A DNA stretch of 64,000 nt from Candidatus Avimonas caecicola (GTDB taxonomy: Bacteria; Bacillota; Clostridia; Oscillospirales; Acutalibacteraceae), in contig CAJFTG010000004.1 of NCBI GenBank assembly GCA_904419875.1, forward strand, positions 1-64,000. The letters run 5' to 3'. The notes beneath the pieces are model-generated. The model was not told where the DNA came from. It did no database searches and worked only from the letters and a program-made list of their open reading frames with translations. Below, piece after piece: positions 1 to 8,683 of this stretch (position 1 is the first letter of the stretch; every line of letters starts with the position of its first letter). Both the position numbers and the translations under genes were made by a program.

Positions 1-7
1 GATCAGG

Positions 8-1303
8 TTAATTGTTGCCGGCAATCCGGTCGTTGGCTCTGTCCACATCGGTCTGATATTGGTCGGTAAACGCCTGGATGGATTTTGTGATATCCTCGCC
101 GTTGAACACATCGTTCAGCAGATAGAAGGAACCGTTGCCCGCGCTTAAAATGCCTTCGGTATACTCGCAACTGGCCGGATGCTCCCTCAGCTTCTCATAC
201 AGCTCCAGGCTGCCGGGCATGTGCTCCTCGGTCTTTTCGCTGTCCACCGTTTCGGTCAGAATACATTCGATCAGACGACCGGCGGAATAGGGCGCCTTGG
301 CGCCGTTGGAGATGCAGTAGCCCGAAGCATGAACCATATTGACCCCTTCGCTGTTGCTGGGTCCCACGGGAAAAGCGGTGACGCCAAAATCGAATTTGAT
401 ATCGCCCCGGTCCTTGGCTTTCAGGAATGCATCCTCATCATAGGCATAAGTTCCATGGAAAGCGGCCTTGCCTTTGATAAAATTGGCCTGTCCATCAACC
501 CATCCGTTGCCGGCGATCCGGTTTTTAAAGAAGATGTCCTGAATCATTTCCAGAGATTCCTTCAGCTTGGGATTGTTCATCTGCAGGGTGTATCTGTTGT
601 TGTCAAAGGACACCACGCTGATATCGTTGCTGGAGAGGAAGGCGGAATTGTACATATTTTCAAAGCCGCTGATGCCCGCGCTGTCGTCGTGACACTCCTC
701 TGCGATGCGTTTGAATTCGTCCCAAGTCCATTTGTTCTCTTCATATAGTGTGCGGGGCTCGTCCGGTTCGAAGCCGTTTGCCTCCAGGAGCTTTTTATTG
801 TAAAAAAGGACATAGGGTACGCTGGGGGCACCGGCGCTGTAATATTTTCCGTTGAATTTGGCGAATTGATCCATCATGGGCTTGTCGAAAATATCCGCTT
901 CCGAGGTGAGGTACTCATCCAGGGGCAGGATGTAATTCCCCTGATAGAAGGTCAGAAAAAACTGCACGTAGGAATTAAATACGTCGATCGGCTGCCCGGC
1001 GCCGATGCTGGCAATCACCTTATCCTGCCATGCCTGATCGCCGCTCTGAACCACCTTGACCGTTTTCCCGGTTTCCTTCTGGAACAGCTCGATGCCCTTA
1101 TACACCGGATCCTCCGGGTCGGAATTGGTATAGCCGTTCATCAAAAAGGTGATCTCCGACGGCTCGGATTGAATCTTGTCCGGGTCTTTCTGCTCCACAT
1201 CGATGGAGGGGGGTGGATTGCGTGTGCTGGCGCAGCCGGGCGAGACCACCAGCAGCAATGTCAGAAGAGCGGACAGCCCGGCCATAAGCTTTTTACTTTT
1301 CAT
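8..1303 (-). CDS. ABC transporter extracellular solute-binding lipoprotein (sugar type)
   Basis: A 431-residue family 1 type extracellular solute-binding protein that would capture a sugar or oligosaccharide outside the membrane and hand it to permeases. An N-terminal export signal (KSKK plus a Leu-rich core) ends in SPGC with Cys24 as the likely lipidated residue; the box is atypical because -3 is Ser. The length and the N-terminal FLMNGYT / KVIASIGAGQPIDVF pattern fit the family. The ATG is preceded by GAAAGGGGT, which lies in a perfect 15-bp tandem duplication, so the ribosome site is doubled. It is divergent from the plus-strand transport operon and has its own good promoter. It may serve permease pair 2 of that operon, since permease pair 1 already has a fused binding protein; that pairing is inferred. 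The stop codon is just inside the window edge. Confidence 0.9.
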   Translation of the reverse strand: MKSKKLMAGLSALLTLLLVVSPGCASTRNPPPSIDVEQKDPDKIQSEPSEITFLMNGYTNSDPEDPVYKGIELFQKETGKTVKVVQSGDQAWQDKVIASIGAGQPIDVFNSYVQFFLTFYQGNYILPLDEYLTSEADIFDKPMMDQFAKFNGKYYSAGAPSVPYVLFYNKKLLEANGFEPDEPRTLYEENKWTWDEFKRIAEECHDDSAGISGFENMYNSAFLSSNDISVVSFDNNRYTLQMNNPKLKESLEMIQDIFFKNRIAGNGWVDGQANFIKGKAAFHGTYAYDEDAFLKAKDRGDIKFDFGVTAFPVGPSNSEGVNMVHASGYCISNGAKAPYSAGRLIECILTETVDSEKTEEHMPGSLELYEKLREHPASCEYTEGILSAGNGSFYLLNDVFNGEDITKSIQAFTDQYQTDVDRANDRIAGNN

Positions 1304-1307
1304 TGTA

Positions 1308-1337
1308 TATACCCCTTTCGTTTATACCCCTTTCGTT
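1308..1337 (-). repeat. Perfect 15-bp tandem duplication containing the ribosome-binding site
   Basis: TATACCCCTTTCGTT occurs twice head to tail. Read on the minus strand each copy carries GAAAGGGGT, a Shine-Dalgarno-like block, so the mRNA of the lipoprotein gene has two identical SD blocks in a row. Only the copy nearest the ATG has normal spacing. Confidence 0.85.
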
Positions 1338-1404
1338 TGTGATCAACTGCGTGTGCATGAGGTTGTATCCGCCGCTTATATCGTAAATCACCCCGGAGGG
1401 GAAA

Positions 1405-1433
1405 GCTATATATTTTCGGACGTAATCTGTCAA
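1405..1433 (-). promoter_or_regulatory. Sigma-A type promoter for the solute-binding lipoprotein
   Basis: On the minus strand TTGACA is followed after exactly 17 bases by TATAGC. The predicted start of transcription leaves a leader of about 95 nt before the ATG at 1303. This is the best consensus promoter in locus A. Confidence 0.6.
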
Positions 1434-1638
1434 GAATCGGTGCTTGTGGGCAAAGAACATTGAAAAAGTCCTGAAACATCGTTATGATGAGGTAAAGCGA
1501 ATCAGAAACGAAAAAGTACGGGGTTCCCCGGATTCAATGGGTAAAATCCACCAAAAACAGAGGGTTTCCACGCAAGAATCGTCTGCCGCCGCCTGGCGCC
1601 GGGTTGAAAGAATGAGCCCGCGCTTCGGCGATTTTATA

Positions 1639-1667
1639 TTGTATTTCGGTGATTTGCTCAAGATATA
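1639..1667 (+). promoter_or_regulatory. Candidate promoter of the locus A transport operon
   Basis: TTGTAT and GATATA are separated by 17 bases, about 45 to 85 nt upstream of the start codon of the first operon gene. The match is moderate, as expected for a regulated promoter. No clear operator was identified. Confidence 0.35.
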
Positions 1668-1723
1668 CCCAGCGGATTTTCACAGGCGCTCCTATCATTG
1701 AACGGAAAGGGATGGCTCACTCC

Positions 1724-4621
1724 ATGCGGAATTCTGCGCTTTCACGCCGCCGGTTTAGGCGGCTGACCAGCCGGACCGGAGCGGCGGCTCTGGCCCTCTG
1801 CCTGCTGTCGGCGAACATCTCCGGGACTCCCCTGCGCGCCCGTGCTCAGGACGTTCCCACCGCTGTACAGGATATGGCATCCCGGGACAATTTTTATGCT
1901 TATTTGCAGCCGTATGCCGACGCACCGGAGTTTTCCGGGGAAATTGCCTTATCGGCGGCGGAGGCGGTGCTGGAAAAGGCGGAAAGCCTGCCGCCCTCTC
2001 AGGGCCGGGAATGGGAGGTGTTGCTGGAGGAAAAGGGCTATATCACCCTCGCCTTCAACGTACCCGACGAAGCCTTATACTGCCTGGAACTGGACTATCT
2101 GTACGAGGATAACCAGGGCGAGGAAGTGCAGATGTATTTTCAGGTGGACGGGGAGCATCCCTATCTGGAGAGCAAGGCCCTCGCCTTGAAAAGTGTGTGG
2201 AGGGACGTGGGCGGCATCCGGTCCGACGCCCAGGGCAACGACCGGATTCCCCAGCAGGAAGAGGTTTTTCGCTGGCAAACCTTTCTCGTGCGGGATTTTG
2301 CCGGTATGAGCAGCAGTCCCCTGAAGGTCTATCTGACGGCCGGGCGGCACGAGCTGACGGTCGGCTCCGCCGAAGGCCGGTTCCGCATCGGCGGCATCCG
2401 TCTGCGCGGGGAACCGGCCATTCCCACCTACGCGGAGAAAAAGGCGGAATATGACGAGTTGGAGCTCAAGCCGGTGGAGGATATCTGTCTGGTCTATCAG
2501 GCGGAGGCTCCCGCAGAAAAAACCGACCAGATCCTGTACCCTACCTATGACCGAAGCAGCCCAGCCACCCAGCCCTACGAGGTTGGCAAGATCAAGAGAA
2601 ACACCATTGGTCAGGAGAACTGGGCCTCTGCCGGTATGGCCGTCACCTATGAGGTGACGGCGCCCGCCGACGGGCTGTATCTGCTGACGCTGAAATACAA
2701 GCAAAGCCTGCAGACCGACATGACCTCCTTCCGCAGTATCAGCGTCAATGGAGAGATTCCCTTCAAGGAAGGGGAATGTGTTTCCTTCCCCTTCGGCTTC
2801 GGTTGGGAGAATAAAACCCTGTCGGACGCGCACGGCAATCCCTGTTATATCCATCTGGCCAAGGGTCCGAATACAATCCGCATCGAGGCCACCGTGGGAT
2901 CCATGTCCGCCGTTCTCGACAAGGTAGACCAGATCGTTTACCGGATGAACGAGATTTACCGCCGCATCATGATGATCACCGGCACCGACCCGGACACCAA
3001 CCGCGACTACTATCTGGACCGGGAGATTCCTCAACTGGCCGACTGGCTGAAAGAACAGGCGGCGGAGCTGGAGGAGGCCGCAGACATGGTGCAGGAGGAA
3101 TATGGGCGGCGGACCAGTGAAGCGGAAAAGTTTATCCGGGTCGCCGACATGCTCCGGGATTTTGCCGATGAGCCGGCGGACATCGCCATGCGCTTCTCTG
3201 AAATGCGCAATGAGATCAGCACTCTGACCAACTGGCTGATTGATGCACAGGATCAGCCGCTGGAGCTGGATTATTTTATCCTCCACTCTGCGGACGCGGA
3301 ACTGCCCTCCGCCAAGGCTACTTTCTGGGAGCGGTTAAAAAACGGTTTCCTCAACTTTATTCATTCCTACATGGAGGACTATACCGGCCGTCAGTCGGAG
3401 GGGGAACGGACCATCACGGTGTGGTCCAGCGACGGGCGGGAGCAGGTGCAGCTCCTCAAGGATTTGATCAACGACCGCTTCACCCCGGAAACCGGTATCG
3501 CGGTGAATCTGAGCCTGGTGCAGGGCGGCTTCATCGAGGCGACGCTGGCGGGTAAGGGCCCCGATGTGGCCCTGGGTGTAGCCCGGGGCCAGCCGGTCAA
3601 TCTGGCGTGCCGGGGGGCGCTGTTGGACCTGAGCGGCTTTGACAGCTATACATCCGTTACCCAGCGCTTTCTCCCCGAGGCGATGCTTCCCTATGAATAC
3701 AACGGGGGCTGCTACGCCCTGCCCACCACCCAACAGTTTTTCATGATGTTCTATCGCACCGATATATTGGAAGCCCTGGGGCTGGAGCCGCCCCAGACCT
3801 GGAAGGAGCTGAACTCCCTGCTGCCGGTGCTGGATCGGCACCACATGACGGTGGGACTACCCTATGCCTCTGTTTCAGCGCTGAGCGCCGTGGACGGCGG
3901 GCTGGGTTCCAAGGATATGTTCCCCCTGCTACTGATGCAAATGGGCGGCCAATTCTACAACGAGGACCAGAGCGCTACCGGCTTCGACAGCCCGGAGGCA
4001 GTGGAGGCCTTCAAGATGTGGGTGGATTTCTATGTCAAGCGCGGCTTTGACCTGACCTTTGACTTCAACTCCCGGTTTCGCAGCGGCGAGATGCCTCTAG
4101 GCATTGCAACCTACCAGACCTACAACCTTTTGAGTGTGGCAGCGCCCGAAATCCGCAACCAGTGGGCAATGCTGCCGGTGCCCGGAATCGAAAAGGAAGA
4201 CGGGACCATCGACCGCACGGTGGGCACCTCCGGAACAGGCTCGGTCATCTTCAAAAAGGCCGCCGATCCGGACGCCTGTTGGGAATTCTTGGATTGGTGG
4301 TCCAGCACCGAAATCCAATACCAGTACGGCATTGGCATCGAGAACCTGTTAGGCCCGGCGGGACGCTATACCCCCTCCAATGTGGAAGCCATGAAGCGGC
4401 TGCCCTGGTCCTCCGATGAATGGAGGGTGCTGGAGGAGCAAATGTCTTTTATCCGGGAGATTCCTGAGGTTCCCGGCAGCTATTATGTGTCCCGCTCCCT
4501 GGACAACGCGTTCCGCGACGCCACCTACAACATGGCCAACCCCCGGGAGGCTCTGGAAAGAGAAAACGAAAAAATCAACCGGGAACTGGAGAGAAAACGG
4601 CAGGAGCTGGGGATCAAATAG
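1724..4621 (+). CDS. Tandem carbohydrate-binding-like domains fused to an ABC solute-binding domain
   Basis: Large exported protein of about 965 residues. After a twin-Arg-like basic signal region (SRRRFRR, hydrophobic core, ARAQD cleavage-like site, no lipobox) there are two beta-sandwich-like regions at roughly 50-230 and 245-420. A helical, charged linker follows (about 425-560), and the last ~400 residues are a family 1 type solute-binding domain (GKGPDVALG, FYRTDILEALGL, FRSGEMPLGIA). Ordinary binding proteins are about 430 residues, so the N-terminal half is extra. A homologue with the same layout lies at 34562-37381. It heads the operon and sits directly before permease pair 1, its likely partner. 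The start is either ATG 1712 or ATG 1724; the SD GGAAAGGG abuts 1712, so 1724 is preferred. The longer ORF-track start at 1649 lacks an SD. Confidence 0.85.
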   Translation: MRNSALSRRRFRRLTSRTGAAALALCLLSANISGTPLRARAQDVPTAVQDMASRDNFYAYLQPYADAPEFSGEIALSAAEAVLEKAESLPPSQGREWEVLLEEKGYITLAFNVPDEALYCLELDYLYEDNQGEEVQMYFQVDGEHPYLESKALALKSVWRDVGGIRSDAQGNDRIPQQEEVFRWQTFLVRDFAGMSSSPLKVYLTAGRHELTVGSAEGRFRIGGIRLRGEPAIPTYAEKKAEYDELELKPVEDICLVYQAEAPAEKTDQILYPTYDRSSPATQPYEVGKIKRNTIGQENWASAGMAVTYEVTAPADGLYLLTLKYKQSLQTDMTSFRSISVNGEIPFKEGECVSFPFGFGWENKTLSDAHGNPCYIHLAKGPNTIRIEATVGSMSAVLDKVDQIVYRMNEIYRRIMMITGTDPDTNRDYYLDREIPQLADWLKEQAAELEEAADMVQEEYGRRTSEAEKFIRVADMLRDFADEPADIAMRFSEMRNEISTLTNWLIDAQDQPLELDYFILHSADAELPSAKATFWERLKNGFLNFIHSYMEDYTGRQSEGERTITVWSSDGREQVQLLKDLINDRFTPETGIAVNLSLVQGGFIEATLAGKGPDVALGVARGQPVNLACRGALLDLSGFDSYTSVTQRFLPEAMLPYEYNGGCYALPTTQQFFMMFYRTDILEALGLEPPQTWKELNSLLPVLDRHHMTVGLPYASVSALSAVDGGLGSKDMFPLLLMQMGGQFYNEDQSATGFDSPEAVEAFKMWVDFYVKRGFDLTFDFNSRFRSGEMPLGIATYQTYNLLSVAAPEIRNQWAMLPVPGIEKEDGTIDRTVGTSGTGSVIFKKAADPDACWEFLDWWSSTEIQYQYGIGIENLLGPAGRYTPSNVEAMKRLPWSSDEWRVLEEQMSFIREIPEVPGSYYVSRSLDNAFRDATYNMANPREALERENEKINRELERKRQELGIK

Positions 4622-4686
4622 AACGTTATCCCGGCGCTGACACCAGTATCCAAGCGGCAAATACCCAGGAAAGGACCGGATAAGGT

Positions 4687-5637
4687 ATGGCGATACAGAA
4701 AGCCAAAATAAAGCCCCGAACGGCATCCGCCGCGGGCAAGGGGAAGTCCGTGGGACGTTACTTGCTAGATCACCGGGCCAGCTACATACTGATGCTCCCC
4801 TTTATGTCCCTTTTCTTCATTTTTACCGTTATCCCCGTGGTATCCTCCATGGGACTGGGATTGACCTATTTCAATATGCTGGAACCTCCCCGATTCGTTG
4901 GCTTCATGAATTTTGAGCGGATGCTGCTGGACGATGAGGTGTTCCTGATCGTATTGAAAAACACCCTGATCTTTGCGGTGATCACCGGGCCCATCGGGTA
5001 TATCATCTCCTTCTTCTCCGCCTGGCTAATCAATGAACTGGGAAACACCCTGCGCACGGTGATGACCTTTATTTTCTATGCTCCGGCGCTGTCCGGCAAT
5101 ATGTATTTCATCTGGGGCATCCTGTTCAGCGGCGACCGCTACGGCCTGATCAACTCCCTGCTGCTGCAGCTAGGTCTGACCAGCCAGCCCATGCAGTGGT
5201 TCAGCGACACTTCCCTCATTATGCCTGCCCTGATCGTGATTCAGCTCTGGCTCAGCCTGGGCACCGGGTTCCTGGCCTTTATCGCCGGGTTTCAGGGGAT
5301 GGACAAGAGCCTGTTTGAGGCCGGGGCCATCGACGGCATCCGCAACCGCTGGCAGGAGCTGTGGTACATCACCATCCCGTCTATGTCCCAGATCATGCTG
5401 TTCAGCGCCGTGATGCAGATCGGCGTCTCCTTCGGGGTGGGCAGCATCGTCCAGGCGCTGGCGGGCTTCCCCACCACCGAGTACTGCGCCGATACCATCA
5501 TCACCTATATCGCGGATGTCGGCACCGTCCGCTTTGAAATGGGATATGCCTCGGCAATCGCCGTGTTCCTGTTCCTGATGATGCTGCTGACCAACTTTCT
5601 CATCAGCCACGTACTGAAGCGCTTCAGCCAAGACTGA
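4687..5637 (+). CDS. ABC sugar permease, MalF type (pair 1)
   Basis: A 316-residue binding-protein-dependent transport inner-membrane protein with about six membrane helices, starting after a basic tail (LDHRASYILMLPF). The cytoplasmic EAA loop that contacts the ATPase is visible as EAGAIDGIRNRWQELW near residue 217. It follows the fusion binding protein by 65 bases and precedes its MalG-type partner by 15 bases. It is clearly closest in this window to the protein at 33638-34534 (shared LLDD-VFLI, NTL--AVITGP-GY and FYAP-L--N). Together with the next gene it would form the translocation channel. The ATPase is not encoded in the window. Confidence 0.92.
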   Translation: MAIQKAKIKPRTASAAGKGKSVGRYLLDHRASYILMLPFMSLFFIFTVIPVVSSMGLGLTYFNMLEPPRFVGFMNFERMLLDDEVFLIVLKNTLIFAVITGPIGYIISFFSAWLINELGNTLRTVMTFIFYAPALSGNMYFIWGILFSGDRYGLINSLLLQLGLTSQPMQWFSDTSLIMPALIVIQLWLSLGTGFLAFIAGFQGMDKSLFEAGAIDGIRNRWQELWYITIPSMSQIMLFSAVMQIGVSFGVGSIVQALAGFPTTEYCADTIITYIADVGTVRFEMGYASAIAVFLFLMMLLTNFLISHVLKRFSQD

Positions 5638-5652
5638 GAAAGGACGGACCGA

Positions 5653-6507
5653 ATGAGCGTATTATTCAAGAAAAAGGTGAACCGCTCCCTGGGCGGCAAT
5701 CTTCTGATCTTTCTCCTCCTGCTGCTGATGGGCGGCTTTCTGATCATCCCGCTGATATATGCTGCCTCTTCGGCGTTCAAGCCCCTGGATGAAATTTTTA
5801 TCTTCCCGCCCCTGATTTTCGCGAAAAAACCCACCTGGAACAATTTTATCTGGCTGGGGCAGATCGTCAACGATTTTTGGGTCCCTCTGTCCCGATACAT
5901 CGTGAACAGCGTGTTGGTGAGCGTGGTGGCCACTGTCGGCCACATCCTGTTTGCCAGTATGGCGGCCTATCCCCTGGCCAAGCACCAGTTTGCCGGAAAG
6001 TGGCTGCTGAACACTCTGGTCCGCCTGGCGCTGCTGTTTACCTCCACCGTCACCTATATTCCGCAATACATCGTTATGGCCCAGTTAGGGCTCATCAACA
6101 ACCAGCTGGCCCTGATTCTGCCCGCTCTCCAATCCTCTCTGGGCCTGTATCTGATGCAGAGCTTCATGGCCGGGATTCCGGGCGAGATGCTGGAGGCGGC
6201 CAGAATCGACGCGGCGTCGGAATACCGGATCTGGTTCTCCATCGTCATGCCCAATGTGAAGCCCGCGTGGCTGACGCTGATGATCTTTTCCTTTCAGGGA
6301 ATATGGAACAATACCGGCGGTACCCTGGTGTATCAGGAGAACCTCAAGGTATTGCCCTCCATTCTCGGACAGATCAGCGCGGGGGGCATCGCACTGTCCG
6401 GCGTCACCGCCGCCGCAACACTGGTGATGCTGATCCCGCCGATCATCCTGTTTTTGGTGTCTCAGAACCGGGTAATCGAAACCATGAGCACATCCGGCAT
6501 GAAATAG
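5653..6507 (+). CDS. ABC sugar permease, MalG type (pair 1)
   Basis: A 284-residue inner-membrane permease with six predicted helices and the EAA loop EAARIDAASEYRIWF near residue 180. It begins 15 bases after the MalF-type gene and is followed after 16 bases by the NHL-YIP1 gene, so all are in one operon. The N-terminal segment GGNLLIFLLLLLMGGFLIIPLIYA and the internal FKPL-E-F--PP motif match the protein at 32736-33599, its counterpart in locus B. Substrate cannot be read from sequence; oligosaccharide is the family expectation. Confidence 0.92.
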   Translation: MSVLFKKKVNRSLGGNLLIFLLLLLMGGFLIIPLIYAASSAFKPLDEIFIFPPLIFAKKPTWNNFIWLGQIVNDFWVPLSRYIVNSVLVSVVATVGHILFASMAAYPLAKHQFAGKWLLNTLVRLALLFTSTVTYIPQYIVMAQLGLINNQLALILPALQSSLGLYLMQSFMAGIPGEMLEAARIDAASEYRIWFSIVMPNVKPAWLTLMIFSFQGIWNNTGGTLVYQENLKVLPSILGQISAGGIALSGVTAAATLVMLIPPIILFLVSQNRVIETMSTSGMK

Positions 6508-6523
6508 ACGGGAAGGGAGCACG

Positions 6524-8641
6524 ATGATGGGCATGAGGAAGGAAATAGCGGGAGGAAACCGGAAAGGCCGCCGATTTCTCGCCGTTTTCTTGGCGGCGCT
6601 TCTGGCTGCGGGCTGTGCCCTTTCCGCGGAAGCGGCGCAGACATCTTTCAGCTATGTTTACAACTCCAAGGACGAATCGGTCCCCACCGCCCTGGCCTAT
6701 GAGCCTGTGGCAACGGTCTCCGGGCTGGAGATGGGCGCCGGGGCGCTGAACAAGCCTCAGGACATGGTGGTATATGACGATGAGGTCTATATCCTGGACG
6801 CAGACAATCAGCGGATTGTGGTGCTGGACCGAGAACTGAGGCTCCGCCGAATTGTGGAGCCTCATAATCCGGACGGCTCCCGGCTGGAGCTTCAGACCGC
6901 TCTGGGGGTCTATGTCAGCGGCCAGACGGTGTATGTGGCCGACCGGGGCGCTCAAACCGTCTACCTGATGGATCAGGAGGGAACGGTGACGGGTGCCATC
7001 CCCTCGCCCGACCCGGCCGTCCTGCCGCCGGATTTTCAATATGAGCCCTCCAAGGTGCTGGTATCCTCCAGCGGATATGTCTATGTGGTATCGGTGGGCT
7101 CCACCTCCGGGGCCCTGATGTTTGATCCCCGGTTGGATTTCATCGGCTTTTTCGGCAGTTGGGACGTAGACGTCACCGAAAGCCTGATTTTCGACAATTT
7201 CTGGCGGAAGATCATGAATTCCCAACAGGTCCTCAGCGCACTCAACCGCCGGCTTCCCGATCCCATGGTGAATTTCGTCATCGATGATGAGGATTACATT
7301 TACGCCATCCGGGGCACCGCCGGAGGGCGGCAACAGGTACGCCGTCTGAATTCCCAGGGTGCCAATATTTTGTATACTCCCTCCGGCCAATGGGGGATGT
7401 TCTCTGAACGGGAAACCTGGTTTGATGAGCAGAACAACGTATATGTGGACTCCCTCCTCTGCGATATCACGGTGGACGAGGAGGGGTTTATTACCGTGCT
7501 GGACAGCACCCGGGGACGGATTTTCCAGTACGATCCCCAGTCCAATAATCTGTTCGCTTTCGGCGGAATGGCCTCCCAGGCGGGGACCTTTCAGTCCCCC
7601 GTCGCCATCGACCGGCTGGGCGAGAGCTTGCTGGTGTTGGACCAGAAGGCCGGGACCGTCACAGTGTTCCGACCCACCAAATTTGCCGACGACGTGCATA
7701 CCGCCTCGGTGCTGTACCAGGACGGGAAATACATCGAGGCCAAGCCCTACTGGGAACAGGTGCTGAAAATGGATCCCAACTATGAGCTGGCCAACATCGG
7801 CATGGCCAAGGCCTGTTCCAAGCTGGGAATGCACCAAGAGGCGCTGGAATACTATCGCCGGGGCAACGACAAGGAAGGCTACTCCGCAGCAGCCAAGCTG
7901 CTGCGGGACGATACCCTGCGCCGATGGTTTCCGTGCGTGCTCACCGGCTTTGTTCTCCTGCTGGGCGGCCTGATATTCTGGCTGCTCTACAGCGAAAGGC
8001 ACCGGAAAAACGACTATATCGTCCAGATCAGCCGGGGCCGGTTCCCCATGTACTGCATGGCCCATCCCTTCAAGGGATATACCGAGCTAAAATTTGAAAA
8101 AAAGGGTTCCGTGGCCATCGCCAACGGTATACTGGCGGTTTTCTTCATCGTCTCGGTACTGAACCGGCAGCTGACCAGCTTCGCCTTCAGTACCAGCGAC
8201 GGGGTCCCCTTCAACCTGCTGCTGGAGCTGGGCAAGACCGTCGGCCTGTTCGCCGCCTGGGTGGTGTGTAACTGGGCGGTCAGCACCTTCACCGACGGCG
8301 AGGGAAAGCTGCGGGAAATCTGGATCTTTACCGCCTACGCCCTGCTGCCCTACATCCTAACGCTGGGCGCTCTGACCCTATCCAGCCATATTTTCTCCCT
8401 GCAGGAGCGGGCGTTCTACGATATTTTCCAGAATATCGGGATGCTCTGGTTCCTAGTCAGCGTGCTGATGTCGGTGAAAGAGGTCCATCAGTATACCATG
8501 AAGCAGACAATTTTCCATCTGATACTGACCTTTGTGGGAATCGCCTTTATCATCCTGATCATCACGGCGGTATACAGCATGCTTGTGCAGCTGTTCGGCT
8601 TCCTGATCACCTTGGGCAATGAGCTGCGGATGCGGTCCTAG
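6524..8641 (+). CDS. Exported NHL beta-propeller / TPR protein fused to a YIP1-family membrane domain
   Basis: A 705-residue protein with an N-terminal signal region (FLAVFLAALLAAGCALSAEAA). NHL-like propeller repeats occupy about 50-390 (NKPQDMVV, VYILDADNQRIVVLD, VYVADRGAQTVYLMD). A short TPR-like hairpin region follows at about 395-460 (DGKYIEAKPYWEQVL, LGMHQEALEYY). A membrane helix (about 467-489) leads into a multi-pass YIP1-type domain with HPFKGYTELKFE and the conserved DGEGKLREI. In loci B and C the same parts are two separate adjacent genes, so this fusion directly links them. The propeller should lie outside the cell and the YIP1 part in the membrane. The start is ATG 6524 or 6527 behind GGGAAGGGAG. 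No enzyme motif is visible; a scaffolding or sensing role is inferred. Confidence 0.85.
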   Translation: MMGMRKEIAGGNRKGRRFLAVFLAALLAAGCALSAEAAQTSFSYVYNSKDESVPTALAYEPVATVSGLEMGAGALNKPQDMVVYDDEVYILDADNQRIVVLDRELRLRRIVEPHNPDGSRLELQTALGVYVSGQTVYVADRGAQTVYLMDQEGTVTGAIPSPDPAVLPPDFQYEPSKVLVSSSGYVYVVSVGSTSGALMFDPRLDFIGFFGSWDVDVTESLIFDNFWRKIMNSQQVLSALNRRLPDPMVNFVIDDEDYIYAIRGTAGGRQQVRRLNSQGANILYTPSGQWGMFSERETWFDEQNNVYVDSLLCDITVDEEGFITVLDSTRGRIFQYDPQSNNLFAFGGMASQAGTFQSPVAIDRLGESLLVLDQKAGTVTVFRPTKFADDVHTASVLYQDGKYIEAKPYWEQVLKMDPNYELANIGMAKACSKLGMHQEALEYYRRGNDKEGYSAAAKLLRDDTLRRWFPCVLTGFVLLLGGLIFWLLYSERHRKNDYIVQISRGRFPMYCMAHPFKGYTELKFEKKGSVAIANGILAVFFIVSVLNRQLTSFAFSTSDGVPFNLLLELGKTVGLFAAWVVCNWAVSTFTDGEGKLREIWIFTAYALLPYILTLGALTLSSHIFSLQERAFYDIFQNIGMLWFLVSVLMSVKEVHQYTMKQTIFHLILTFVGIAFIILIITAVYSMLVQLFGFLITLGNELRMRS

Positions 8642-8683
8642 GAAATTCAACGGTTACCACAAGAGAAAGGCTGAGAGGTGCGT

